From positions 21,512-85,511 of the forward strand of contig JBAMJV010010132.1 of the NCBI GenBank assembly GCA_037951105.1: 64,000 bases of DNA, in the 5' to 3' direction. Source of the stretch: Echinarachnius parma (Eukaryota; Echinodermata; Echinoidea; Clypeasteroida; Echinarachniidae). The notes under the pieces are model-generated. The model had not been told where the DNA came from. It worked only from the letters and a program-made list of their open reading frames with translations, and made no database searches. A program made the translations under genes and the position numbers. Positions 33,801 through 42,305 of this stretch are shown here, piece by piece (positions within the stretch are counted from its first letter, which is position 1; every line of letters starts with the position of its first letter).

Positions 33801-36800
33801 CTACATTATGTATGTGATAGTATGACGTCATAACAGTAAATGACCGCCTCCAGAACGATGTGGATTTGATTGTCTAAGCGAATGTAGACAGGAATATCCA
33901 TCTCGTTCTGGAGAGGTCCTTAAATAGTATCCCCTCGTAGAGCGGATGAGAACAAAATCGTCAAAGAACCCTCTAAACATTGGCTGATTGTTCGGACTAA
34001 TGGAAATGATACAGAATGCAATTGCCTGGGCAAAGCCTTATATACAAACAACGACAGGATGGCACCATTGCAATGGGGAATGAATTCATGGAAGGCAAAG
34101 ACATTTGTTTTTACAAATAATCGGTGCTACATGTTGGTGATATTTGGGATTTCGTTTAAGATTATTGAAACGTCGAATATCAATTTATAATTAAGATGCT
34201 AATTCATTTTGCGATTTCCAATAATTTTGACCGCAACATTACTAACGAAATGTCATAATAGAAATAGAAATAGAAATAGAAATAGAAATAGAGTAATAAC
34301 TGAACAATAATGCCACTGCTATTGTTTTATTCTGTACCGAACGATAGGCTACTGACGATGATGCCGAGTCCATACTAACCTACGACATAGCAGGCCTGAA
34401 CGATGAGTGAGTTAATAACGCGCTTTACCGTCGAGATACTGTTCATTAAATTAACACAATTAATAAATGGTTCACCAAGCTTCCAACACGTATCGGTAAT
34501 TGTACACGACTGGTATGATTTTGTTTCTCAAGTCTTTACATTTTGAGAACACTTGAATCGAAGACATAACTATCAATACAATAGCTTGTCCGGAAGTGAA
34601 CGCATAGTAAATCATTCTACATAAGGTTTAAGGATGTCAATAAGTAGAGGAAGAACACTGTTAGAAAAAAGACTTATTTTAAAATCATCCTGTTTTCTAT
34701 ATTTCTCATTCTTTAGGTCCCGTATGTTGTTGGATGCATAAATGTTTTTTTTTCTTACCATATTTCGTTTCTTTCCAAACAATAAGATTGTTTCGTTGTG
34801 CTGTGATTGGTTAATAAAAAGTAATTTTATATTAATGTACTATTATTATAATTTTCAGCTGGTACAATGTCTATAGTGACAACGGGACCATTACGTTGTC
34901 GAACAAAGCCAATTTCGACGCCGAGCTCCTCAGCGTCTACTTTCTCTCCTGCCAGGTCAGCGACGGTGAACAAGTGTCGACAGTCCCCCTTAACATCACC
35001 GTCACCGACGTCAACGACAATCCGCCCAACTTCCAGTCGTCCACCTACTCGACAACAATATCGGAATACAACGCAACGTACGTTGGGGCCGTCATCATTC
35101 AAGTCACGGTTAGTGTAGAATGCATTATGATATCCAATATTAAAAGTGTCGTAACCGTTTGTACATCGCCATATTTGGATGGCAGACTGAGTGATATATG
35201 AACATGTTTTCAGTAGAACAAATTGACTCGACAACGATATCGAAATATTACATAAAACATTTAGGGGAGTTCATTGTTCAAATGATTATCAATCATTTGT
35301 CAAACTACGACGTCAATGACTAATACCCGCTTTATCGACAAACTAGATGCACCATATCACAAATAGCACTTGCAAACTGATTAGCATGGATTTATATGAA
35401 TGTGCATCGTCTTCTATATTTCCAGGCTACTGATGGAGATATAAGTCCAGCTAACAATCAGCTCACGTATTCGATCACCGCAAGAGACGACGGGATGAAA
35501 TTCGGCATCTCCAATGATACGGGTGAGATTTACAGAGCAGATGGGATAGATGCGGAGACTGAGACCACTGCGTACACCTTAGTCGTCATGGCAACGGATA
35601 GTGGCATCTATCCTGGCCCGCTCAACGATAGCTGCACTGTGCAAATAACTTTCACGGTATATTTAAACATTTATGCACGCTATTTGCATGCTTTCTTTTT
35701 ACATACAAAATGCATCTAAGAAATTTTATCCACCATTGGTAAGAGATTTAAAAAACACATACACAAACACGTTACATTTATGCATATGCGTTCATGGCAA
35801 CATACAACTGAACACAAGCCATGTGCGTTAGCATCAAGTCAATATACTCTGCACAAAAAGAAACAGGACACTTGTTAACGTTGAAATATTTCATATTTAT
35901 GTGCAATAAAGTGTATATTATAATATACTAAATTAAAGGAAATGTAGTCCTCTACAGGCAGATTATAATATAAAGGTGTAATCATTAATGTATGAACTGC
36001 CATTGTCAATTAACAATAGCAAGGTCTGTTTTCAATAATAGCAAAAACAATGGAGGACCCCACCATTCGACTAAAATGAGTAAGCGCTTCGCTTGAAACA
36101 AGATGTGCGGGGCAAGTAAATTATGACATAATTTAAACTTACTAATATGAACAAACTCTGAAAACATACATTTTCCCATAAAACAAGGCCAGGTTATGAG
36201 AACATCAACAAATCGGTCTGTATTTGAGGCATAAAGCTTTATTGTCTACCTTATTTCCGTACAAGGTGACGGTCCCGGTATCCGACCCTCTGAGCCCGGC
36301 TGCGCTGGCCAGCTTCATCCTAGCTGCAGCTGTGTTACTGCTATTATCTCTAGTCCTTATTATCTACTTCTGCAGAATGAGGTCGTAAGTATAACATGTA
36401 TCAACTAAACCCCTCAAAAAAAGTTCGGAAACTCAAGTTTGATCGATCATATCTCTCGTATTTTTTAATAAGCATATTCGAAATTAGAGTCACAGTAAAG
36501 CCTCATTATATACCTTTCAAACGGTACATTATGTGTAGTGATTATGCAATTGGGGCGATTGCAGTAGCCCAGAGAATAGGGGGAGGCAGGAAGTGAAATG
36601 TCGCAAAATGGCCCTAATTCATTTAATTTACGAGTGCATGACTGTGTTGACCAGTTTTCTAAAGGTTAACATTCTATTGAATACTGCCACCCTTTCCATT
36701 CATCAAAATTGTTGAATTTGATACCATTTTAATGGAAATTATCTCTTCCTTACGATGGCACATTAATCGTAAGGATTATGCAAATAGGGTGTGTGCAGCG

Positions 36801-39800
36801 AACCGGATTATGGAGATGGGTCGAGTGTGAAATCAGACAAAAAGATATGGAGTTGACAACAAATCAGAGCGTTGCATTTTTTTCGAGCTTTTGGGAGGAT
36901 TTTTGAGCATTTCAAATAAAATATTCATGATCAAATTTGATATCAACGGAAAGCCCAACAACTCTTCTGTATGAAAATGTGAAATTTATAATGATTTTTG
37001 TAAAGGGCGGCTGCAGGGAGATGAATGTGGGGGAGCCTCAAGAGTGACCCATTTCAAAACGCTCTGATTTGGTGTCGGTATCTTTTACTATTGTGTAGAG
37101 GATGCAATGCGACTTGAATGAGTTGGCCATGAATGAGAAGAATTCAATTGAAAACGCAAGAATAGTGACTCAGTTGTGCCTTGAAATCAGAGCGTTTCAA
37201 AATGGGTCATTTTTGAGGCTCCCCCACATTTATCTCCCTGCAGCCGCCCTTTGCTAAAATCATTATAAATTTCACATTTTCATACAGAAGACTTAATGGG
37301 CTTTCCGTTGATATCAATTTATATATTATATTTTATTTGAAATGCTAAAAAATCCCCCCAAAAGCTCGAAAAAAAAGCAACGCTCTGATTTGTTGTCAAC
37401 TCCATATCTTTTTGTCTGATTTCACACTCGACCCATCTCCATATTCCGGTTCGCTGCACACACCCCATTTGCATAATCCTTACGATTAATATGCCATCGT
37501 AATGAAGAGATGATTTCCATTAAAATGGTATCACATTCAACAGTTTTGATGAATGGAAAGGGTGGCAGTATTCAATAGAATGTTAACCTTTAGAAAACTG
37601 GTCAACACAGTCATGCACTCGTAAATTAAATGAATTAGGGCCATTTTGCGACATTTCACTTCCTGCCTCCCCCTATTATCTGGGCTACTGCAATCGCCCC
37701 AATTGCATAATCACTACACATAATGCACCGTTTGAAAGGTATATAATGAGGCTTTATTGTGTCACCGATTTCGAGTATTCTTATTAAAAAATACGAGAGA
37801 TATGATCGATCAAACTTGAGTTTCCGAACTGTTTTTGAGGGGTTTATATACATTATCTCCAACCGTTGTCTGTCTGCAAATTGCGCTCTATATCTCATCA
37901 CAGATAAAGTCGACTAATAATAATAATAATAATATCCACTATTTATATAGCGCCTATCACGATGGATAATCATCTCTAAGCGGTTTACAATTGTATCATT
38001 ACCCCGGTCATATAATACAATGCAAACCAGCACACATTGTGTGCACCATCTCCACTCCCTGGGGAGCATTCATTCCAAGAGGCTCATGGGCATTGAGAAT
38101 ATCGTTAACATATAGGCTTTCACCTCCTACCCCGGGTCCCCATGTATACTCCTGGGCAGAGAGCAGCGATTGTGGATAAATTGTCTTGCTGAAGGACAAA
38201 CACCGTGGGCAGGGTTCGAACTCGGGATCTCATGATCGGAAAGCGCGCGCTCTACCAATCTTGCCACACCACATCCTACTAACGTACTATGCTATGACCA
38301 ATATTTCGTATGATTGGCAGGGAGAATATGATATAATTATACTTATTTCTCCGTTCCATACCTTTTTAAGAATGCTAGTGCCTCTATTAACTATTCTTCT
38401 CATATTAATATTGTAGGATTGATATGTAGTAATTTTTGATGCATTAGTTTACACTACAGTTCACATTAATTGGTTTAACCTAACTGGGGAATCTATACAG
38501 CGTGGCCCCAATAAACGGTTATAAAGTAACAAATGATTGTGTCCATCGGAAAGGATGTTTTTTCCTATGAAAACAACATACCAAGAACAGTCATGTTGGT
38601 CGTGTAGTGTTCGTTTTAGGGCGCTGTGAGTGACACCATATCAGGTTCCAATTTTGTTAAATTTGTACCAAGTGAGTACCTGATAAATCGTACTTACTGC
38701 CCGTCATAGCATCGAACAACCAGCAATACACGCGCCATGTTTAGTGTGCATTCAGCTGTGTGCCGAGAGAATATGAATAACTGTTCGATGCTATGACGGA
38801 CAGGAAGTGCGATTTATCAGGCACTAACTTGGTAAGAAATGACAAAAATGGGAACCTGACATGGTCTCACTTAAATTGTACTAAAACAAAAACTACCTAT
38901 CAAAAATTACTGATCTTGGTATCACTTTTTCCTTTTAAAAGATTCACTATCCCGTGAACCTAGTCATCATGTTTCTTATTATGGCAAGTACCCCATTCCG
39001 TTTTGTTGGGCCACCCTGTATATCATGTCATGTAAATGACAACATTCCTGTATTAAGCAAACGGTGAAAGTGAATCAAAGGAAATCCACATTTATTCTGA
39101 CATGTATTATTTATCTTGCTTATTAATTGTTGATCTTCGATAAGCACCAAGATATTTCATGAAATCATACCTAATAACTCAAGTGTATAATTAATGTTTC
39201 CATTTTTCAAATCACATATATACAGACTAAAGCGTCAGATTCGAGCCCTAGAGACTGATAAGCACGACACATTAGCACCAGACACCGATCAGTTCACCGA
39301 ACAAAAGTAATTATGTTTCCATTTTCTTCCCATTTTGTTATTTAACAATGTGATTCATCTTTGCATTGCAAACATTAACACACCGAACAAAGCTATAACA
39401 CTGACCAAACGCGCCAAATCGCTTAAATATAGTTACGTCAAGCAAAACATTTCCCAAACGCCACATTTTGTTGTCAAGGTATTACCCCCCCCCCCCCCCT
39501 AAAAAAAAATAGTTGAAATTTATTCATGAATCTACATGTAGCAATTATATATTTGACCAGTTTTGTCAAATAAAATGATTTGCTAATCTATAAATAATGA
39601 AGACTACATAGTGCGAATCTCTAATCTCATTTCCTTTGTCATTCCGATTCTTTCTTTCTGAAATAAATTCAACCAATCATTTGAGCAATAAATAAAACGA
39701 TACCATTAACTTAGAAATTCCGAATTCCTATTGAAAAAGCGTATTCCTGACCATGTTTACGATGTACTTCGATACACGTTATCTAAGGCTTGTGTAAACA

Positions 39801-40705
39801 AATCATAATTCGTGAGTACTTTTAATTTTTATAGAAATCAAACAAGACATTATACATTTCATGAACAGACTAAGACAACCGGTTCCAATTTTCATCCGCA
39901 TTATTGCAAAACACTTTAATTGTAGCTACTATTGAATGTACATTTGAACCCTTATTGGTTAGAGTGAGACATTGTTTTAATTCAAGTAAAACATTTTATG
40001 CATGCAATAATTAAAATCAATTTCAATTATTCCCCCCTTTTTTGGTTTTGCAGTAATCCAATCTACACTAATCCTCAGTCTCATGAATATCAAACAGTTA
40101 TTGGGAAAACCACGTAAGTTTCCTACCTTATTTCAATTTTGTATGATAATGATAATTTTAAATGTTGCTTGTAAGACGGCAGTCCTTTCTAGGACTACCA
40201 ACAGTCCTTTCTAGGACTACCATAGTCCTTTTCAGGACTCACCAATCCAACCATCTCACATGGTGCAACCGCAAACCACACGTATTAATGATAATTTTGA
40301 TGTGATATTATTTGTATGACATTATAAAATACGATATAAATTGAATTTGCAGTAGCTCGATGGTCCAACCTCATTTTTGTAGACAGGGAATATGTGAGCA
40401 TTTAGATCGTTAGCCTATCAGCAAACAGTAACATAACAATACAACATTTCATTTTGCGTCCCCCGTTTTACAGCCGAGAGTCGGACGAAGCAGAAAAGGC
40501 GACAGAAGCAAAAGAAGCCGAGACTGAAACGGAGAGCGCTCCGTCGGAGTTTCAGGAAGCCACGCTGGAGGTCGACAAGGATGAGATCGTACCTGACAAA
40601 CCTAATCAGCTCAGCCGTGCCAACTCCTCGCCGGGGTGGAGGTGGGCTCGAGGTTGGGTGTTGAAAACCCCGCAGCAGAACCGTGTTTCTCCGATGTATG
40701 ATTAA
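21169..40705 (+). CDS. Gene 2: signal peptide, six EC repeats, proximal TM cassette
   Basis: Non-classical cadherin. Exons: 21169-21214, 22959-23027, 24013-24188, 25005-25061, 27427-27516, 27898-27984, 29313-29423, 29911-30042, 30581-30668, 31107-31211, 31739-31931, 32959-33111, 33473-33634, 34348-34406, 34859-35108, 35426-35656, 36266-36384, 39226-39306, 40054-40113 and 40474-40705. The start is chosen because MLLPVLLLVLGAASL is a clear signal peptide ending at a phase-1 donor. EC1-EC6 follow, then TM and tail. Exons 10 and 11 each seem to carry one extra base, and exon 20 is shifted late, so the gene as read is broken in three places. Either it is a decaying allele or pseudogene, or the assembly has indel errors. 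The last four exons duplicate those of gene 1. Exon 16 could instead splice to the cassette at 48969-58028. Confidence 0.8.
21384..22192. mobile_element. 810-bp long-arm foldback with TTAA ends
   Basis: TTAA at 21384-21387 and 22189-22192. Arms start agggatctagtaac and end gttactagatccct, and match over several hundred bp. A half copy lies at 16613-16870 and a degraded one at 27538-27760. Gene 2 intron 1. Confidence 0.75.
22327..22694 (+). repeat. Two tRNA-Ala-like copies (22327-22403 and 22618-22694)
   Basis: Each has an A box (tagctcagtcgg), an anticodon loop ctagcaa (AGC, alanine) and a B box (ggttcgaatcc in copy 1, ggtttgaatcc in copy 2), followed by TTTT. The acceptor arms pair poorly (gggttttcta against ttgtaatccc) and the spacing before the D stem is too long. 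They look like tRNA-derived repeats or pseudogenes, with a shared flank duplicated around them, inside gene 2 intron 1. Confidence 0.6.
22959..27516 (+). CDS. Gene 2 exons 2-5: EC1
   Basis: Exons 22959-23027, 24013-24188, 25005-25061 and 27427-27516 give IGENLEIGDFVGTVVATDAD, a YSINDLP strand, FDYLQVDSTSGNVTI, LDYEVFTKVRVQFNANDGS and the linker RNNNDNNPLF. The N-terminal strand is VWVYFLANAQIGENLEIG. Three introns here hold copies of the 'acgaaattgaatg' repeat, a TCAA microsatellite and a SINE. Confidence 0.85.
23270..23665. repeat. 'acgaaattgaatg' repeat, gene 2 intron 2
   Basis: Almost the same sequence recurs at 25740-26150: tcaatttaaagcgag, cgtaataccaccttccgtga and aattttgaat words in both. 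Word content resembles the tandem units at 17414-18090. Confidence 0.65.
24670..24930 (+). repeat. TCAA microsatellite, about 260 bp
   Basis: tcaa/atca tetranucleotide array with a few variants (ccaacc, tccatcca). Gene 2 intron 3, about 75 nt before exon 4. Confidence 0.95.
25740..26318. repeat. Second 'acgaaattgaatg' repeat plus LINE-like 3' tail
   Basis: 25740-26150 duplicates 23270-23665. 26215-26318 matches the 3' tail of the LINE at about 44400-44500 (gatgtttgtaaatat, caattcagct, aataccaat). 26327-26425 then carries the agtcctttctaggact palindromic repeat, also at 40180-40290. Confidence 0.6.
26507..26708. mobile_element. 200-bp foldback MITE
   Basis: Ends ggctagtcggtggcaat and attgccaccgagtagcc, with inner atacgtg on both arms. 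GC-rich relative to its surroundings. Confidence 0.65.
27114..27325 (+). mobile_element. SINE copy, gene 2 intron 4
   Basis: tgctgttctctacccagatg, cggtaggaggtgaaagcc, ccaagggagtggag and aaagcgcttag landmarks; the tail is lost. Ends about 100 nt before exon 5. Confidence 0.65.
27517..30042 (+). CDS. Gene 2 exons 6-8: EC2
   Basis: Exon 6 starts at 27898 after attaaag, not at the later tctacag. Only the earlier acceptor keeps the frame and gives VDE|STSTGTTIYTASASDPDGDD. Exon 7 (29313-29423) carries FSVDSTSGEVRVNMTLDY. Exon 8 (29911-30042) carries DDGVPPLTSTQDL, the linker VQNLPPVFQG (a degenerate DxNDN) and the start of EC3 (YDKSISEDSPV). Confidence 0.83.
28171..28666. mobile_element. TTAA-type MITE, gene 2 intron 6
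   Basis: TTAA at both ends; starts aagggatagttcagtattgg and ends cttaactactcctt. Contains atcggttcaggaatggctga. Same family as 15535-16110. Confidence 0.75.
29124..29248. repeat. 125-bp hairpin element
   Basis: gtgatggcaaactatca at the left and tgatagtttgtcccatcac-like at the right, with an inner hairpin (atagctgcat). Gene 2 intron 6. Confidence 0.55.
30101..30191 (+). pseudogene. Degenerate duplicate of the 3' half of gene 2 exon 8
   Basis: About 91 nt copying the end of exon 8 and its gtaagtac donor, only 58 nt downstream of the original. It would read LAICIRYVQKPPPVFQGQPY.. No good acceptor lies at its start, so it is probably never spliced in. Confidence 0.8.
30581..31931 (+). CDS. Gene 2 exons 9-11: EC3 and start of EC4, two frame disruptions
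   Basis: Exon 9 (30581-30668) reads GTSLIQVFAVDGDRGVNP. Exon 10 (31107-31211) starts NNTFAIDTGG, then loses frame after a 7-G run near 31132-31138. With one G fewer it continues NIRNLKPLDRDMDPVTQLYT. Exon 11 (31739-31931) has VYLRLIDVDDNAPMFEPEGE and then STIQEKLTA. A second one-base excess near 31885 is needed to reach GTQVDFGLIVYDLDS. In both exons the length is one over a multiple that would keep phase, which supports single-base insertions. Confidence 0.72.
31495..31680 (-). mobile_element. Reversed fragment of the GGTGCACC-family MITE
   Basis: Matches the reverse complement of about 7373-7575 (shared ttgtaaaagctgacgc and cttctaccgtgttg). Gene 2 intron 10. Confidence 0.55.
32197..32732. 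mobile_element. 535-bp foldback in gene 2 intron 11
   Basis: Ends acccctcacaaaaagttt and actttttgtgaggggt; arms of about 190 bp share attcatagcaaatgtcat and its complement. Related at its ends to 36407-37846. Confidence 0.75.
32959..33634 (+). CDS. Gene 2 exons 12-13: EC4 body and start of EC5
   Basis: Exon 12 (32959-33111) follows tgtcaag and reads VEAGGIKLSLIGAADIFEL, then GTVDVRVRNNTALDYETTTS. Exon 13 (33473-33634) reads IKAESSTNPTNFSLVDAT, the linker NLTDTNDNIPAFTQQQ and then VLLPEDSTEGTFVVQIQ of EC5. Both are phase 0 at both ends. Confidence 0.83.
33690..33765 (+). pseudogene. Degenerate partial copy of gene 2 exon 13
   Basis: gcaaacttcagctgtgtcga and aacctcaccgataccaa mirror the aacttcagcttggtcgatg and accttactgataccaacg of exon 13, 60-130 nt downstream of it. 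It is shorter and more diverged than the exon 8 copy and has no splice sites. Confidence 0.65.
34348..35656 (+). CDS. Gene 2 exons 14-16: EC5 body and EC6
   Basis: Exon 14 (34348-34406) is ATDDDAESILTYDIAGLND, with a phase-2 donor. Exon 15 (34859-35108) has NGTITLSNKANFDAELLSVY, the linker VTDVNDNPPNF and the EC6 start TISEYNATYVGAVIIQVT. Exon 16 (35426-35656) is ATDGDISPANNQLTYSI, then FGISNDTGEIY, ending SCTVQITFT before gtatat. EC6 has no closing DxNDN linker in these exons, so the protein goes straight to whichever membrane cassette is spliced next. Confidence 0.85.
36266..40705 (+). CDS. Gene 2 exons 17-20: proximal TM/cytoplasmic cassette (duplicate of gene 1's)
   Basis: Exon 17 (36266-36384): VTVPVSDPLSPAALASFILA, a helix and FCRMRS. 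Exon 18 (39226-39306): LKRQIRALETDKHDTLAPD. Exon 19 (40054-40113): NPIYTNPQSHEYQTVIGKT. Exon 20 (40474-40705): RESDEAEKATEAKEAETETE, then PDKPNQL, after which the frame departs from gene 1. The open frame ends ..NRVSPMYD at 40705. One frame over, the same DNA ends ..FSDV with TGA at 40699-40701. The gene 1 acceptor base pair before TAC AAG is changed (ttccgtac), so splicing must use the AG six bases later, costing two residues. Confidence 0.8.
36407..37846. mobile_element. 1.44-kb long foldback in gene 2 intron 17
   Basis: Begins aacccctcaaaaaaagttcg and ends cgaactgtttttgaggggtt. The arms, each about 700 bp, are near-mirror images (for example ctgcctccccctatt and gaccaattttctaaaggtt-type matches). 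It sits only 22 nt after the TM exon donor. Transcribed RNA would fold on itself. Confidence 0.8.
37915..38275 (-). mobile_element. Full-length SINE with tRNA-like head
   Basis: On the minus strand: head with tggcaagattggtagagcgc (A box) and gagttcgaaccctgc (B box) at about 38200-38270, body with ggaggtgaaagcctatatg and ctccccagggagtggagatg, end gcgctatataaat and an ATT tail at 37915-37935. It is the reference copy for the truncated ones listed here. Confidence 0.8.
38495..39022. mobile_element. Foldback with TA-flanked CAGGGTGGCCC-type ends
   Basis: tacagcgtggccccaa at the left and ttgggccaccctgta at the right. Inner arms share tcgatgctatgacgg and its complement. TA at the edges suggests a mariner-type MITE. 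Gene 2 intron 17. Confidence 0.65.
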
Positions 40706-40993
40706 TTTGATTCATTTAGGAAAATATTATTTCACATTCTGAAGTGCTTCCGAGAATTCCATATTTTGTTTTGAGTGTGTATTTTGTTGAGAAAAGAAGG
40801 ATACGACAACAACAGTCACGTCAATATCAACCAGTATACCCAGATCTATTCTATTTATGAAGCGGCCCGGGAATATATACCCCGCAGCTTATTTTTTTGG
40901 AAAGATGGAGGTTTTTTCCATTATACATTGTTGTATTTATTTACGTACCAACATGGTCTATTTGCGATTTTCCTAAAGTTGTATTTTTTCCTA

Positions 40994-41884
40994 ATACACC
41001 GTGTCCCAGAAAAAACGAAACCGGGTTTCATGGCTGAAATTTTCTGTCATAATGAATAATTTAATTGATGATATATATATGCCCGAAAAGCTCTGTGTCT
41101 CTTCTTTCATTTGATGTGCAACTAATGGCACATACTGCAAGCATGACTGAATTAGAACAATGGAAAGTGGTGTTACCAATATTCAATTTGCACGCATAAA
41201 TTTGAAGTTTGGGTGAGTTTTAAGAGTTGTAAACGTACTTATTTTTAAAAAGGACAAACACCACATAAAAGTTCATATTTTTATCTTTTACATGACACCT
41301 CATGCTCAAAAAATAAATGATTTATGCCAGAGAACGAGTACAATGAAAACATGCCTGATTTCTGCCCGAATGAGTCAAAGTTGAGTAAGAAGTCGCTCAG
41401 CTTTCCTGACTAGCAGCTGACAATGGACTTTGATGCATGAGTGAATTTACACAAACATGGGGATCAGGAAACAGGCTAGATCAGGAAAGTTACTCATTTG
41501 GGCTGGAATCAAGCATGTTTTCATTGTATTCGTTCTCTGGCATATATAATTTATTTTTTAATCATGAGGTGTCATATAAAAGATAAAATTATGAATTTTC
41601 ATGCGGTGTCTGTCCTTTTTCAAAATAAGTACGCCAACTCTTAAAACTCTCCCCAAAACCTCACCCAAACTTGCAATTTCTGCGCGCAAATTGAATGTTG
41701 GTAACACCACTTTCTATCGGTCTAATTCAGTCATGCGTGAATTATGTGCCATAAGTTGTATATCAAATAAAAGAAGAGACACATAGCTTTTCAGACATAT
41801 ATATATCATGAAGGAAATTATTCATTATAACATAAAATTTCTGCCATGAAACCCGGTTTCGTTTTTTCTGGGACACGGTGTATA
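40994..41884. mobile_element. 880-bp foldback with TA-flanked ends
   Basis: acaccgtgtcccagaaaaaa and ttttttctgggacacggtgt are perfect inverted ends; the arms match for about 400 bp (aaacccggtttc and complement). Lies after the gene 2 stop, so it may be in its 3' UTR. Confidence 0.8.
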
Positions 41885-42236
41885 ATGGTGTTGATAGTTA
41901 AGGTTAGAAATTGTAGTGCCAAATCCAATAAAACAAATACAGAGAAAACAAACAAATAATAAAAAGCAAAAGATCCGAATATGAAACTTCTTGTTTATAT
42001 GAGTCTAGATGAAATACAAAAACAGTGGAAGAGAAACTGACGATTTATCCCAGGGCTTGGCGCTCTCTCATCCGAATCGTCAACATTATGAAGACATACC
42101 GAAGTGTACTTTAAATGGCTGAAATTGAACTCTTGACTAATTGAATATGAATACATTATTCGTAGCAAATATTTGATTTGTTTTAATTATTGTCAGTGTT
42201 CATTCTTTCAGCATATTCCGAATTCATTATTGATAA

Positions 42237-42305
42237 TAATAATAATATTATTGATGTATATAGCGCCTAATAATTATGATTGATAATCATCTCTAAGCGC
42301 ACAAT
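42237..42305 (-). mobile_element. SINE tail fragment
   Basis: Reverse copy of the SINE end: ATT-type tail then atatagcgcctaataattat and atcatctctaagcgc. Confidence 0.6.

Noticed and set aside
34827..35234. 135-codon open frame on the minus strand
   Set aside because: Shadow of gene 2 exon 15, which has clear EC motifs on the + strand.
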